Shown here piece by piece: positions 16,557 to 26,175 of a DNA stretch of 64,000 nucleotides (its first letter is position 1; each line of letters starts with the position of its first letter). The notes below the pieces were generated by a model that searched no databases, had not been told where the DNA came from, and worked only from the letters and a program-made list of their open reading frames with translations. Made by a program: the position numbers and the translations under genes. The DNA lies in assembly GCF_018332695.1 (NCBI RefSeq), contig NZ_BOQN01000015.1, forward strand, positions 124,001 through 188,000, written 5' to 3'. The stretch is from Paractinoplanes toevensis (lineage in GTDB: Bacteria > Actinomycetota > Actinomycetes > Mycobacteriales > Micromonosporaceae).

Positions 16557-17371
16557 CGCTCCCCCTCATCGGCGCCGGCTTCGCCGTCCGCCTTCTCTTC
16601 GCCGCCGGCCGCGGCTTCCTCTTCCGGCTTTTCGCGTACGGCCTCAGCACCGTCCTTCGCGGACGGTGCGCCGCCCCGAGAGTCGAGCGGGCGGTCGGCA
16701 CCGGAGTGCTCGGACGGCTCGGACGGCTCGGACGGCTCGGACAGCTCGGACGGCTCGGGTTCGGCCGCCGCTTCGGGCATTTGCTCGGCGCCGGCGTGGC
16801 CGGAGCCGAGGTCGATCACCGTGCTCACGGCCGACCGATCGACTTCGCGGGCGGTGAGCACCACGGCCGGGCCGCTCGCGGCGATCTGGGTCAGGTGGTG
16901 CAGCAGGGCTGCCTGCTCGCGCTGGTCGAGGCCGTCGTCCAGGCCGTCGAGCGCGATCACCGCGGGCCGTTCCAGCCGGGCCAGCACCAGGCCGAGCAGC
17001 TGCTTCTGGTACGGCGAGAGGTCGCGGCCCCTCGCGTGCGGGTCGAGCCCGTACAGGTCGACGTCCGCGGCCTCGCGCCGACGCCGGCCGAGCAGCGACA
17101 GCCGCTCGCGGACGTGCTCGGTGACGGTGAACACCGGTTCCGGCTCGGTCACCTCGGGCACGTAGCCGAGCGCCACCCGCCCCTCCGCCGTGACCTGCCC
17201 GGCCGCGAGCCGGAACCGTTTGGCCAGGCTGAGCAGCACCGTCGTGCGCCCGCTGCCGGGCGGCCCGACCACCGCGACGATCTCACCCGGCTCGACCGAG
17301 ACGTCGAGGTCGCGAAACAGCCAGTGACGATGCCGGCGGACGCCGACGGCCCGGGCGGTGAGCACCGACAT
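16553..17371 (-). CDS. ABC transporter ATP-binding protein with acidic C-terminal tail
   Basis: A 272-residue nucleotide-binding subunit. Walker A is GPPGSGRTT, the signature position reads LSPYQKQLLGLVLARL (LSPYQ in place of LSGGQ), and Walker B is PAVIALDGLDD, in which the usual final Glu is Gly-Leu-Asp-Asp. From about residue 205 the protein becomes an acidic tail with a repeated Ser-Glu-Pro unit encoded by a 9-bp tandem repeat. The ATG at 17371 has GGGAG 6 nt upstream. It heads the TetR-regulated exporter unit and energises the YhgE-type permease. Confidence 0.9.
   Translation of the reverse strand: MSVLTARAVGVRRHRHWLFRDLDVSVEPGEIVAVVGPPGSGRTTVLLSLAKRFRLAAGQVTAEGRVALGYVPEVTEPEPVFTVTEHVRERLSLLGRRRREAADVDLYGLDPHARGRDLSPYQKQLLGLVLARLERPAVIALDGLDDGLDQREQAALLHHLTQIAASGPAVVLTAREVDRSAVSTVIDLGSGHAGAEQMPEAAAEPEPSELSEPSEPSEPSEHSGADRPLDSRGGAPSAKDGAEAVREKPEEEAAAGGEEKADGEAGADEGER
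16709..16760 (-). repeat. 9-bp tandem repeat encoding Ser-Glu-Pro
   Basis: About six copies of CTCGGACGG, with small changes near the end, run through the ATPase gene's acidic tail. Being a multiple of three, the copy number can change without a frameshift, so length variation between strains is expected. Confidence 0.85.
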
Positions 17372-17389
17372 GACCGACTCCCTATTTGA

Positions 17390-17403
17390 ACTGACCAGTC
17401 AGT
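17390..17403. promoter_or_regulatory. TetR-type operator ahead of the ABC exporter unit
   Basis: ACTGAC-CA-GTCAGT is a perfect 6+2+6 palindrome 19 nt upstream of the ATPase ATG. Its position, at the expected transcription start of the unit that includes tetR, fits repression by the TetR-family product. Confidence 0.7.
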
Positions 17404-17484
17404 GCAAAAACATACCCGGGAAGGAGATCTATTCCACGCCGCGGTGGTAGACCTCACTGGGGCAGGCCAGGCAGGATCGAACGC

Positions 17485-18471
17485 ATGTCGATGCGATGGG
17501 GCATGACCGTGCCGTTGAGTGGAGTTCCGCTGTCCGGCCACCAGGCCGTCTACCAGGCACTGGCGGACGCCGGCTTCACCGACCTGTGGTCCTCGGAGGT
17601 GAACGGCACCGACGCGTTCACCCCGCTCACCCTGGCCGCGGCCTGGCAACCACGGATGCGGCTGGGCACCGCGATCGCCCCGGTCTTCACCCGCGGTCCC
17701 GGCCTGCTCGCGATGACGGCGGCCGCCCTGGCCGAGGCCGCCCCCGGCCGCTTCCAGCTGGGCATCGGCTCGTCCTCACCGGTGGTGGTCGGCGACTGGA
17801 ACGCGGTCGACTTCACCGAGCCGTACGCCCGCAGCCGCGACACGCTCCGCTTCCTGAAGGCGGCCCTGGCCGGCGAGACGGTCGACCACGACTACGGCAC
17901 GTTCGCCCTGCGCCGCTTCCGCCTGGAGCGCCCACCGGCCACGCCACCGCAGATCCTGCTGGCCGCGCTGCGCCCCGGCATGCTCCGCCTGGCCGCCGCC
18001 GAGGCCGACGGCGTGATCCTGAACTGGCTCTCCCCCGCCGACGTCCAGACGGCCCTGACCGAGACGAAGGCCGCGGGCGAAGATTTCGAGGTGGCGGCCC
18101 GCATCTTCGTATGCCCCACCGAGGACGCCGACTACGCCCGGGCGATCGGCCGCCGCCTGATCACGGCCTACCTGACCGTCCCGGCCTACGCGGCTTTTCA
18201 CCGCTGGCTGGGCCGCACCGAAGTCCTGACCCCGATGTGGCAGGCATGGTCGGCCGGCGACCGCAAAGCCGCCCTGGCCGCAATCCCGGACAGCCTGGTC
18301 GACGACCTGATAGTCCACGGCCACCCCGACGAGTGCCGGGCCAAGGTCGAGTCCTACGCCGCGGCCGGCATCAAGGTCCCGGTGATGGCCCTGCTGCCGA
18401 CCCCGGCCTTGGAGTCCGGCGGCTTCCCCACCCTGATCGAGACCCTGACCGACCTGGGCGCTCGCGGCTGA
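17485..18471 (+). CDS. LLM-class (luciferase-like) flavin/F420-dependent oxidoreductase
   Basis: A 328-residue TIM-barrel protein of the luciferase-like monooxygenase family, in actinobacteria usually dependent on coenzyme F420. Recognisable segments are QALADAGFTDLWSSE, LGTAIAPVFTRGP, GRFQLGIGSSSPVVV and the C-terminal VHGHPDECRAKVESYAAAGI. The first of two nearby ATGs (17485) is used; the ribosome site is weak. It is divergent from the ABC exporter and followed by its own terminator. Substrate cannot be inferred. Confidence 0.9.
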   Translation: MSMRWGMTVPLSGVPLSGHQAVYQALADAGFTDLWSSEVNGTDAFTPLTLAAAWQPRMRLGTAIAPVFTRGPGLLAMTAAALAEAAPGRFQLGIGSSSPVVVGDWNAVDFTEPYARSRDTLRFLKAALAGETVDHDYGTFALRRFRLERPPATPPQILLAALRPGMLRLAAAEADGVILNWLSPADVQTALTETKAAGEDFEVAARIFVCPTEDADYARAIGRRLITAYLTVPAYAAFHRWLGRTEVLTPMWQAWSAGDRKAALAAIPDSLVDDLIVHGHPDECRAKVESYAAAGIKVPVMALLPTPALESGGFPTLIETLTDLGARG

Positions 18472-18594
18472 TCTCCGCGTCCCGGGCCGGAAGCCCGCGA
18501 CGGCCCGGTGTTGCAGATGGCCGCCGCCGCGGCGGTTCGGGGTATTGCGGTTGGGGCAGCCCGACGGCGTATTCAAATAAAGCTGGAACGACGG

Positions 18595-18622
18595 AAAGGC
18601 GCACCCCGAGGGATGCGCCTTT
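18595..18622. terminator. bidirectional intrinsic terminator between LLM and padR genes
   Basis: AAAGGCGCACCC pairs with GGGATGCGCCTTT (one mismatch) over a 3-nt loop and is followed by T-rich sequence. It serves the rightward LLM gene and, with its A/T flanks, also the leftward padR gene. A second GC hairpin (CCGGGCC 18482-18488 with 18502-18508) lies just after the LLM stop. Confidence 0.85.
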
Positions 18623-18640
18623 CTTCGTCTGCCCCTTGAT

Positions 18641-19240
18641 TTACTCGCTGTCGGCGAGGATCGCGTAAAGCTTGCGCTTGGTCTCGCTGAGCACCTCGAG
18701 CGCCTTCTGACGCTGCTCCGGGGTGCCGCTGAAACCGACCTGCCGCAGCGCGCCCATGATGCCGACCGCCGCATCGCGGAAGTCCTGCACCTGGGACATG
18801 GTGTCGTCGCCGATGCTGGCCCACGGCGGATTCTGAGCGGCCGTCTCGGCCTCGGGGCGCCCGGCGTCGGTGAGGTGGTAACTCTTGCGGCCGCCGGATG
18901 CCTCGGGCTCGATGAGGCCCTCGTCCTCCAGGAGCTGGAGGGTGGGGTAGATCGAGCCGGGGCTCGGCCGCCAGATGCCGTTGGTGCGGGCGTCGAGCTC
19001 CTGGATCATCTCGTAGCCGTGCATCGGCCGCTCGAGCAGGAGCGCGAGGACCGCGGGGCGGACGTTGAGCCGGCTGCCACGGCCGCCGCGGCGATGGCCG
19101 CGCTGGCCGGGACCGAATGGACCGCCGCCGGGGCCGAAGCCTGCGCCGAAGTCGGGGCCGCCGGGCCCGAACGGGAAACCGAAACCTCCGCCGCGCATGC
19201 GACGGCCGTGACCGGGGTGACCCTCAGTTTGGAACCTCAT
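18641..19240 (-). CDS. PadR-family transcriptional regulator
   Basis: A 199-residue PadR regulator. The N-terminal 65 residues are a Gly/Phe/Arg-rich low-complexity arm (GGGFGFPFGPGGPDFG). The winged helix follows: LALLLERPMHGYEMIQELD, WRPSPGSIYPTLQLLEDEGL and the wing GGRKSYHLTDAG. A C-terminal helical part ends the protein. The ATG at 19240 (GGAGATAGTC upstream) is chosen over a frame reaching 19381. A dyad at 19256-19286 immediately upstream suggests autoregulation; no obvious transporter target is adjacent. Confidence 0.9.
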   Translation of the reverse strand: MRFQTEGHPGHGRRMRGGGFGFPFGPGGPDFGAGFGPGGGPFGPGQRGHRRGGRGSRLNVRPAVLALLLERPMHGYEMIQELDARTNGIWRPSPGSIYPTLQLLEDEGLIEPEASGGRKSYHLTDAGRPEAETAAQNPPWASIGDDTMSQVQDFRDAAVGIMGALRQVGFSGTPEQRQKALEVLSETKRKLYAILADSE

Positions 19241-19255
19241 GACTATCTCCGTTCT

Positions 19256-19286
19256 GTTGTCGATAGTTTGACGATATATCGGCAAC
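19256..19286. promoter_or_regulatory. dyad operator upstream of padR
   Basis: GTTGTCGATA (19256-19265) and TATCGGCAAC (19277-19286) form a 10-bp inverted repeat with one mismatch, separated by 11 nt that contain a smaller palindrome CGATATATCG at 19272-19281. The spacing and AT-rich centre resemble PadR operators, and the site ends 15 nt before the padR start. Confidence 0.6.
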
Positions 19287-19355
19287 GCATCGGATGCAAG
19301 GGTTTCTTGCGGAGAGGGGGTTGCGGCACGTGTCAGCAGGCCCGGATCTGGCAAT

Positions 19356-20204
19356 GTGATACCTGTGCTGACGGTGCCCATTCGCCAGCTCGGGGAGTCC
19401 GAGCGTGCGGCGGTCGAGCGGATCCTCGATCGCGATCCCTACGCGGGCGCCCAGATCGCCGAGCGGGTGGCCGCCCACGGGCTGAACTGGTGGCGCTCCG
19501 ACGGCCGCATCTTCGGGTACGGGACGGGCCGGAAGGTCGAGTCGATCATCTGGTCGGGCGCTCATCTCGTGCCGGTCTGCTCGACGCCGGCGGCCACCGC
19601 GGCCTTCGCCGACATGCTCGGCTCCGAGCCGCGCATCTGCTCGTCGATCATCGGCCGGTCGGAAGCCGTCCTCGATCTGTGGGACCGGCTCGGCGGCTAC
19701 TGGGGGCGGGCCCGTGACGTGCGGCCCAACCAGCCGCTGCTGGTCGCCGACCACGATCCGGCCATCGCGCCCGACCCCGAGGTGCGGCTCGTGCGGCCCA
19801 ACGAGGTCGACGCGCTCTTCCCGGCCGCCGTGTCGATGTACACCGAAGAGGTCGGCGTCTCGCCACTGCTCGACGACGGCGGGCGCGGCTACAAGCGGCG
19901 CATAGCCGAGCTGGTCAAGGGCAAGAGGGCCTACGCGAGGTTCGTCGGTGACCGGGTGATCTTCAAGGCCGAGCTGGCCATCGTCACCCGGCGCACGACA
20001 CAGGTCCAGGGCGTCTGGGTCGATCCGGAGTTTCGCGGGCGCGGCCTGGCCGCCCCCGCGATGGCCACCGTCGTGCGCGACGCGCTGCGCCGGGTGTCAC
20101 CCACGGTGAGTCTCTACGTGAACGACTACAACGTGGCGGCCCGGCACGTCTACGCACGGTGCGGATTCGCCTCGGCCGGCTCGTTCGCGACGGTGCTGTT
20201 CTAA
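19356..20204 (+). CDS. GNAT N-acetyltransferase with N-terminal DUF4081-like domain
   Basis: A protein of about 282 residues. The C-terminal half is a GNAT fold: acceptor strand ELAIVTRRTTQVQGVWVDPE, the acetyl-CoA loop FRGRGLAAPAMA (Arg-Gly-x-Gly-Leu-Ala) and SLYVNDYNVAARHVYARCGF. The N-terminal half (about 1-125) resembles the DUF4081 domain that accompanies such enzymes in actinobacteria. Start uncertain: GTG 19356 or GTG 19365; no ribosome site is visible, and leaderless translation is possible. It ends one base before the convergent glycosyltransferase stop. Substrate unknown. Confidence 0.88.
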   Translation: MIPVLTVPIRQLGESERAAVERILDRDPYAGAQIAERVAAHGLNWWRSDGRIFGYGTGRKVESIIWSGAHLVPVCSTPAATAAFADMLGSEPRICSSIIGRSEAVLDLWDRLGGYWGRARDVRPNQPLLVADHDPAIAPDPEVRLVRPNEVDALFPAAVSMYTEEVGVSPLLDDGGRGYKRRIAELVKGKRAYARFVGDRVIFKAELAIVTRRTTQVQGVWVDPEFRGRGLAAPAMATVVRDALRRVSPTVSLYVNDYNVAARHVYARCGFASAGSFATVLF

Positions 20205-20205
20205 A

Positions 20206-21441
20206 TTACGCGGTCGGGGTCAGGTCGCGGTCGCGCTGACGCTGGCGCGGGATGCGCTCGGTGAGGACGGTGTCCTTGCGGACCCCGCGCAGGGTCAGCA
20301 GGCTGGAGAACAGGCCGGCGAAAACGCCCACCACACCGATCGCGATCGCGGTGGCCGACGGCAGCACCAGGCGGATCGTGCCGCGCGGGTCCAGGTCGCC
20401 GAAGTCGGCCGCACCCCAGTCGGCCACGGCCGCGATGGTGCCGGCCACGCCCAGGGCGATCACCGACAGGCCCAGCGCCACGCAGCGTTCGAAGCTCAGC
20501 CAGCGGGTCCATCGACTCAGGTCGCGGTCGCGGACCAGGCCTTCGAACCGTCCGTACAACTCGGCGTAGCCACCGAACAGGATCAGCTGGAAACCGACCA
20601 GGACCGCCACACAGGCGTACGCCAGGGCGTTGATGTCGAACTCCACGCCGCCGATGGCCCGCGGACCGGTGGCCAGCGCGACCGTGCTGACCAGGCCGAC
20701 CAGAAAGATGATCAGGCCGGGCCAGACCAGCGTGCGGCGCGGCGCGAACACCAGCAGGAAGCGCAGGTGCCGCCAGCCGTCGCGCCAGGTGCGCAGGTGC
20801 GGCGGGCGGCTGCGGCCGTCGGGACGCAGCGTCGTCGGCACCTCGGCCATGTCGTAACCGGAGAACTTGGCCCGCACCACCAGCTCGGAGGCGAACTCCA
20901 TGCCGGGCATGCACAGCTGGAGCTCGCGGATGCGCTCCCGGTGGAAGCCGCGGATGCCACAGTGGAAGTCGTTGACGCCCTTGAGCCCGATCAGCGCCCG
21001 GCCGAGCCACGACAGCACCGGGTTGCCGAGGTAGCGGTGCAGGGGCGGCATGGCGCCGGGCATGATGCCGCCGCGGAACCGGTTGCCCATCACCAGGTCG
21101 TGCCCGGCGCGCAGGCCCTCGACGAACGGGCCGAGGTTGGCCAGATCGTAGGAGTCGTCGGCGTCGGCCATGATGATGTACTTGCCGCGGGCCTGCTCGA
21201 TGCCGTTGAGCAGCGCGCCGCCGTAACCACGGATCGGCGCGTGCACCACGCGGGCACCGGCCGCGGTGGCGATCGCCTGCGAGCCGTCGGTCGAGCCGTT
21301 GTCGCTGACCAGCACCTCGCCGCGGACGCCGAGCTCGGCCAAGGAGCCCAGCGCCTTGCGGACGCAGACCTCCAGCGTCTCGGCCTCGTTGAGGCAGGGC
21401 AGCAGAACGGTGACCTCTAGGTCATCCGGAGCTTCCGGCAT
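20206..21441 (-). CDS. family 2 glycosyltransferase (polyprenyl-phosphate type) with membrane tail
   Basis: A 411-residue GT2 enzyme. The GT-A domain (1-240) has VTVLLPCLNEAETLEVCV, VSDNGSTDGS and the metal-binding MADADDSYD; FHCGIRGFHRERI is the usual segment of dolichyl/polyprenyl-phosphate mannose or glucose synthases. About four membrane helices follow (about 245-395), as in enzymes that deliver the lipid-linked sugar. ATG 21441 is preferred; the frame extends to 21504 with a Pro-Asn repeat. It is convergent with the acetyltransferase gene and monocistronic as far as can be seen. Confidence 0.88.
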   Translation of the reverse strand: MPEAPDDLEVTVLLPCLNEAETLEVCVRKALGSLAELGVRGEVLVSDNGSTDGSQAIATAAGARVVHAPIRGYGGALLNGIEQARGKYIIMADADDSYDLANLGPFVEGLRAGHDLVMGNRFRGGIMPGAMPPLHRYLGNPVLSWLGRALIGLKGVNDFHCGIRGFHRERIRELQLCMPGMEFASELVVRAKFSGYDMAEVPTTLRPDGRSRPPHLRTWRDGWRHLRFLLVFAPRRTLVWPGLIIFLVGLVSTVALATGPRAIGGVEFDINALAYACVAVLVGFQLILFGGYAELYGRFEGLVRDRDLSRWTRWLSFERCVALGLSVIALGVAGTIAAVADWGAADFGDLDPRGTIRLVLPSATAIAIGVVGVFAGLFSSLLTLRGVRKDTVLTERIPRQRQRDRDLTPTA

Positions 21442-21616
21442 GTCAGCTATCACTTTCGGCGGGTTCGGGGGGTTTGGCGGTGCCAGCGTAGAAGGCACCG
21501 CCAAACGACCAAAGATTCATCTCCGGTACAGGCCCGCGAAACTAACACGCCCCGAATCAACCTCACAGCCCGCGATCGGGTGTTCATCCCGTTTCGCGGA
21601 TTACCGACCCGCAAAG

Positions 21617-22789
21617 TTAATGCACGGTCACCTGCGCGCCGGGGAGCAGCTCGCGCAACTCGTCCGGCAGTTCGGCGCCCATCTCGTCGGCCAGCCGGAG
21701 CGCCTCCTCGACCAGCGTCTCCACGATGATCGACTCGGGCACGGTCTTGATGACCTTGCCCTTCACGAAGATCTGGCCCTTGCCGTTACCGGAGGCGACA
21801 CCGAGGTCGGCCTCACGGGCCTCGCCGGGGCCGTTCACGACGCAGCCCATGACCGCCACCCGCAGCGGGACCGGCAGGTCCTCCAGCGCGGCGGTGACCC
21901 GCTCGGCCAGCGTGTAGACGTCGACCTGGGCCCGGCCGCAGGACGGGCAGGAGACGATCTCGAGGCCACGCTCGCGCAGGCCCAGCGACTCCAGGATCGC
22001 GTTACCGACCTTGATCTCCTCAACCGGCGGGGCGGACAGCGACACCCGGATGGTGTCCCCGATGCCCTCGGCGAGCAGCGCGCCGAACGCCACCGAGCTC
22101 TTGATCGTGCCCTGGAAGGTCGGGCCGGCCTCGGTGACGCCGAGGTGCAGCGGGTAGTCGCACTGCTCGGCGAGCTGACGGTAGGCGCGGATCATCACGA
22201 CCGGGTCGTTGTGCTTCACCGAGATCTTGATGTCCCGGAAGCCGTGCTCCTCGAACAGCGAGCACTCCCACAGCGCCGACTCGACCAGGGCCTCGGCCGT
22301 GGCCTTGCCGTATTTCTCCAGCAGCCGCTTGTCGAGGCTGCCCGCGTTGACACCGATCCGGATCGGGATGCCGGCGTCACCGGCCGCCTTCGCGATCTCC
22401 TTGACCTTGTCGTCGAACTGGCGGATGTTGCCCGGGTTGACCCGGACCGCCGCGCAGCCGGCGTCGATCGCCGCGAAAACGTACTTCGGCTGGAAGTGGA
22501 TGTCGGCGATCACCGGGATCTGCGACTTCTTGGCGATCGCGGGGAGCGCCTCGACGTCGTCCTGGGACGGCACCGCGACCCGGACGATCTGGCAGCCCGA
22601 CGCCGTGAGCTCGGCGATCTGCTGGAGGGTGGAGTTGATGTCGGAGGTGAGCGTGGTCGTCATCGACTGCACGCTGACCGGGGCACCACCGCCCACCGGC
22701 ACGCTGCCCACCATGATCTGGCGGCTCTTGCGCCGGGGCGCCAGCGGCGGCGGGGGAACGGCGGGCATACCGAGACTGATAGCGGTCAC
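21617..22789 (-). CDS. ispG: 4-hydroxy-3-methylbut-2-enyl diphosphate synthase
   Basis: The 390-residue Fe-S enzyme (GcpE) that converts MEcPP to HMBPP in the MEP isoprenoid pathway. The N-terminal TIM barrel includes [10 protein letters not shown] and ADIHFQP; the C-terminal cluster domain shows [11 protein letters not shown] and [12 protein letters not shown], giving the three conserved cysteines, plus Glu. It follows rip1 with a 7-nt gap in the conserved actinobacterial order dxr-rip1-ispG, so the isoprenoid genes share an operon with a membrane protease. Confidence 0.97.
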   Translation of the reverse strand: MTAISLGMPAVPPPPLAPRRKSRQIMVGSVPVGGGAPVSVQSMTTTLTSDINSTLQQIAELTASGCQIVRVAVPSQDDVEALPAIAKKSQIPVIADIHFQPKYVFAAIDAGCAAVRVNPGNIRQFDDKVKEIAKAAGDAGIPIRIGVNAGSLDKRLLEKYGKATAEALVESALWECSLFEEHGFRDIKISVKHNDPVVMIRAYRQLAEQCDYPLHLGVTEAGPTFQGTIKSSVAFGALLAEGIGDTIRVSLSAPPVEEIKVGNAILESLGLRERGLEIVSCPSCGRAQVDVYTLAERVTAALEDLPVPLRVAVMGCVVNGPGEAREADLGVASGNGKGQIFVKGKVIKTVPESIIVETLVEEALRLADEMGAELPDELRELLPGAQVTVH

Positions 22790-22796
22790 TTGTGCA

Positions 22797-24065
22797 TCAC
22801 CTATTGAAGATCTGGATCGGGTTGACGATGTCGGCGGTGATCGTCAATACGGTAAACGCACCACCGATCAGAATGACCGCGTATGTGATCGGCATCAGCT
22901 TGTAGTAGTCGACACGTCCCGGGTCGGGGCGGCGCAGCCGGGCGTACAGCCACGAGCGGGCCCGTTCGAACCACGCGATCGCGATGTGCCCGCCGTCCAC
23001 CGGCAGCAGCGGCAGCAGGTTGAAGATGCCGATGAAGACGTTCAGCGAGATGAAGATGTTGAGGAACAGCTCGGGCACGCCGTGCTCGATCGCCTCGCCG
23101 CCGAGCCGGCTCGCGCCGACCACGCTGATCGGGGTGTCCGGGTCGCGTTCGCTGCCGGTCAGCGAGTGCCACAGCGCCGGCACCTTCTCCGGGATGCGGC
23201 CGAGCGCCTTGAACGTGTTCTCCACCAGGTACCAGCCGTACTCGAAGGTGGCCGGGACCGCGCTGGCGGCGTTGTACTTGATCATGCTTTCGACGCTCGA
23301 CGTGTCCCAGCCGAGACCGGCGACGGCCACCTTGGTGACCGCGCCGTCGTCGTCGCTGACCGGCTTGCGGTCTGCGGTGATCAGGTTGACCGTGGCGGTC
23401 GAGGTGACGCCGTCGCGCTGGTATTCGAAGGCGACCGGGCCGGCCGGCTGGCTGCGGATCGCGTCGGTCAGCTGGCCGTAGGTGGTGACCGCGGTGGTGC
23501 CGACCTTGGTGACCAGGTCACCGTCCTTCAGGCCGGCCGCGGCGGCCGGGCCGGCGACCGCGCCGTTGCTGCCCGGCGTGCAGACGGCGTTGACGTCGGT
23601 CGGGATGGTGATCCAGGTGCAGTCGGAGATCGTGATGTACGGCGCCTGCTTGAGCTGGTCGGCCGTCGTCGCCGGGTAGGCGGTGTTGGGCAGGCCGAGG
23701 GTGAAGGCGACCACCCAGGCGGCGGCGAGCGCCAGCATGAAGTGGGTGATCGAGCCGGCCGCCATGACGATCGTCCGCTTCCAGACCGGGAAGCGCCACA
23801 TCGCGCGGGGCTGGTCCTCCGGGGCGACGTCGTCGTCCTGCGGCGTCATGCCGACGATCTTGCAGAAGCCGCCGAGCGGGATGCCCTTCAGGCCGTACTC
23901 CGTCTCGCCCTTCTGGAACGAGAAGATCGTCGGTCCGAAGCCCACGAAGTACTTCGTGACCTTCATGCCGAAGTACTTGGCGGTGAGCAGGTGGCCGAAC
24001 TCGTGCAGGCTTACCGAGATCAGGATGGTCAGCGCGAAGGCCGCCACTCCCAGCCAGTACAGCAT
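22797..24065 (-). CDS. M50 site-2 intramembrane metalloprotease (Rip1/RseP family)
   Basis: A 422-residue intramembrane protease that cuts anti-sigma factors and other membrane proteins. The zinc motif HEFGH is at residues 21-25 in the first membrane helix; a PDZ domain sits near 170-260 ([16 protein letters not shown]); the second active-site motif [13 protein letters not shown] (Asp ligand) is near 365; four membrane helices in all. Its ATG overlaps the dxr stop by 1 nt (TGATG) and ispG follows 7 nt on. Mycobacterial Rip1 in the same gene order controls several sigma factors; targets here are unknown. Confidence 0.95.
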   Translation of the reverse strand: MLYWLGVAAFALTILISVSLHEFGHLLTAKYFGMKVTKYFVGFGPTIFSFQKGETEYGLKGIPLGGFCKIVGMTPQDDDVAPEDQPRAMWRFPVWKRTIVMAAGSITHFMLALAAAWVVAFTLGLPNTAYPATTADQLKQAPYITISDCTWITIPTDVNAVCTPGSNGAVAGPAAAAGLKDGDLVTKVGTTAVTTYGQLTDAIRSQPAGPVAFEYQRDGVTSTATVNLITADRKPVSDDDGAVTKVAVAGLGWDTSSVESMIKYNAASAVPATFEYGWYLVENTFKALGRIPEKVPALWHSLTGSERDPDTPISVVGASRLGGEAIEHGVPELFLNIFISLNVFIGIFNLLPLLPVDGGHIAIAWFERARSWLYARLRRPDPGRVDYYKLMPITYAVILIGGAFTVLTITADIVNPIQIFNR

Positions 24066-25264
24066 CAGGCTCCTTCAGCCACAGTAGTGATCATCCGCTG
24101 TGCCTGGGCACGGGCCCATGCCTCGGCGGCAAGCACTTCTTCGACGGTACTCGGTTCGGGAAAGTCAGGTGCCTCGGCGAGGACGCGTTCCAGGGTGTCG
24201 ACGATGCCCAGAAAAGGTAGCCGACCGGCCGCGAACGCGGCTACACACTCCTCGTTCGCCGCGTTGTAGATCGCCGGGCGGCAGTGTCCCGCGCGCCCGG
24301 CGTCCTTGGCCAGCCGCACGGCCGGGAACGCCTCGTCGTCGAGCGGCCGGAACTCCCAGTTGTGCGCCTCGCGCCAGTCGACCGCGGCCGCGGCCCCGGG
24401 CACGCGTTCCGGCCAGGCCAGCGCGAGCGCGATCGGCAGCCGCATGTCCGGCGGGCTGGCCTGCGCCAACGTCGAGCCGTCGGCGAACTCCACCATCGAG
24501 TGGATGACCGACTGCGGGTGCACGGTCACCTCGATGTCGTCGTAGGGCACCCCGAACAGCTCGTGCGCCTCGATCACCTCGAGCGCCTTGTTGACCATGG
24601 TGGCCGAGTTGATGGTGACCACCGGGCCCATGTCCCAGGTCGGGTGCTTGAGCGCCTCCTCCGGGGTGACGCCGGTCAGTTCCGCGCGGCGCCGGCCCCG
24701 GAACGCGCCGCCGCTCGCGGTCAGGATGAGCTTCGTCACCTCGGCCGCGGTGCCGCCGCGCAGGCACTGGGCCAGCGCCGAGTGCTCCGAATCGACCGGG
24801 ACGATCTGCCCCTCCTTGGCCACCCGGCGCACCAGCGGCCCGCCGGCGACCAGGGACTCCTTGTTGGCCAGGGCGAGGATGCGGCCCGACTCGAGCGCGG
24901 CCAGCGTCGGCGCGAGGCCGAGACTGCCCACCACCCCGTTGAGCACCACGTCGCACGGCTGCCGGGCCAGCTCGGTCATCGCGTCCGGCCCGGCCACGAT
25001 CCGCGGCAGCTTGAAGTCGCCGGTGGCCCAGCCCCGCTTCTGCGCCTCGGCGTAGAAGGCGAGCTGGAGGTCCTGCACGACCGACGCGCGGGCCACCCCG
25101 ACGACGTCGACCGCCAGGGCCAGCGCCTGGGCGGCGAGCAGCTCGACGTTGCCCCCGCCGGCCCCGAGCGCCACGACCCGGAAACGGCCGGGGTTGCGCC
25201 GCACGATGTCGATGGCCTGAGTGCCGATGGAACCGGTCGAACCGAGCAGAACGAGGTCGCGCAT
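24065..25264 (-). CDS. dxr: 1-deoxy-D-xylulose 5-phosphate reductoisomerase
   Basis: The second MEP pathway enzyme, turning DXP into MEP with NADPH and a divalent metal. The 399-residue protein begins [16 protein letters not shown], with the NADPH-binding GSTGSIG, and carries [13 protein letters not shown] and the metal/substrate segment [14 protein letters not shown] 25264 is used; three codons upstream another in-frame start exists. It heads the dxr-rip1-ispG operon and is divergent from the yihY-like gene. Confidence 0.97.
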   Translation of the reverse strand: MRDLVLLGSTGSIGTQAIDIVRRNPGRFRVVALGAGGGNVELLAAQALALAVDVVGVARASVVQDLQLAFYAEAQKRGWATGDFKLPRIVAGPDAMTELARQPCDVVLNGVVGSLGLAPTLAALESGRILALANKESLVAGGPLVRRVAKEGQIVPVDSEHSALAQCLRGGTAAEVTKLILTASGGAFRGRRRAELTGVTPEEALKHPTWDMGPVVTINSATMVNKALEVIEAHELFGVPYDDIEVTVHPQSVIHSMVEFADGSTLAQASPPDMRLPIALALAWPERVPGAAAAVDWREAHNWEFRPLDDEAFPAVRLAKDAGRAGHCRPAIYNAANEECVAAFAAGRLPFLGIVDTLERVLAEAPDFPEPSTVEEVLAAEAWARAQAQRMITTVAEGA

Positions 25265-25307
25265 GCCGCCCATCTTCCCGGACGCCCGAAGTGGGTAACA
25301 GACCGGT

Positions 25308-26102
25308 GTGTGGGCAGCGATAGTGGCAGCGTTCCGGCCTCTCCGCGGGCGGGATCTGGCTTTGCGGGCCGCCGCGGTGACCTTCTATGCCGGTATCGCG
25401 GTGGTGCCGATCGCGCTGCTGGCGATCTGGGTGACCGGGCGGGTGGTCGGGGCCGGGCGGGTGCGGCAGCTCACCGGGCACACCATCGCCGCGCTGCCGG
25501 ACGCCATCGGAGCGCCGCGGGCGCTGGGCGCGCTCATCGACGCCGGGCTGCACCTGAGCCCGATGATGGCGCTGGCCGGGCTGCTGCCGGCCACGCTCTA
25601 CGGCGAGGGCCTGCGTCGCGCCTTCGTCTCGCTGCGCGAGCCGGACGGCGGCGACACCGCGGTGGGCTGGAAGGGCCGGTTGCTCTGGCTGCCGCTGCTC
25701 GCGGCCGCGCCGGCGCTGCTGCTGGCGATGTTTCTCGCGCTTCCGACCACCAGTTCCCTTTGGGTACGCGGCGGAGCGTACGCGTTTCTCGGCGTCGTCC
25801 TGTCGTTTCTCTGCTGCTGGCTGGTGCTCACCCCGGTGGTCATCTGGGTCTACCGGTACGTCGCGCCGGGCCGCCCGGATTGGCTGGTCACCAGCCTGAT
25901 CGGCTCGTTCACCGCGGCCAACCTGGCCGGTTTCCTGCACGGCTTCGTGCTGTTCTGCTCGCTGCCGCTGGACCTCGGCCTGCCGTTCGGCGGGTTCGAC
26001 CAGATCGGCGGAACGGTCGCGATCGGGCTCTGGCTCTACCTGTTCCACGTGATCCTGCTGGCCGGATACGTCGCCACCCGGTCCCTCTCCCGCCGGCCCT
26101 GA
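25308..26102 (+). CDS. YihY/UPF0761 family (BrkB-like) membrane protein
   Basis: A 264-residue inner-membrane protein with about six hydrophobic segments. The conserved core includes [20 protein letters not shown] near the N terminus and the C-terminal [25 protein letters not shown] region, as in YihY proteins once annotated ribonuclease BN. The biochemical role of the family is not established. GTG 25308 is close to the probable promoter and lacks a ribosome site, so leaderless translation is possible. It is divergent from dxr and followed by the flavoprotein gene after 73 nt. Confidence 0.85.
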   Translation: MWAAIVAAFRPLRGRDLALRAAAVTFYAGIAVVPIALLAIWVTGRVVGAGRVRQLTGHTIAALPDAIGAPRALGALIDAGLHLSPMMALAGLLPATLYGEGLRRAFVSLREPDGGDTAVGWKGRLLWLPLLAAAPALLLAMFLALPTTSSLWVRGGAYAFLGVVLSFLCCWLVLTPVVIWVYRYVAPGRPDWLVTSLIGSFTAANLAGFLHGFVLFCSLPLDLGLPFGGFDQIGGTVAIGLWLYLFHVILLAGYVATRSLSRRP

Positions 26103-26175
26103 GCAACTCTGCGCTACTTTTCGCATACGAAACGCTGAAGCGGCGACTCATATCGGCGCGCTACGCTCGCTCGTC

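Noticed and set aside
14607-17165. An 852-codon plus-strand frame opposite the ABC exporter genes
   Set aside because: Repeats of the permease gene read antisense; no start signal and no recognised protein.
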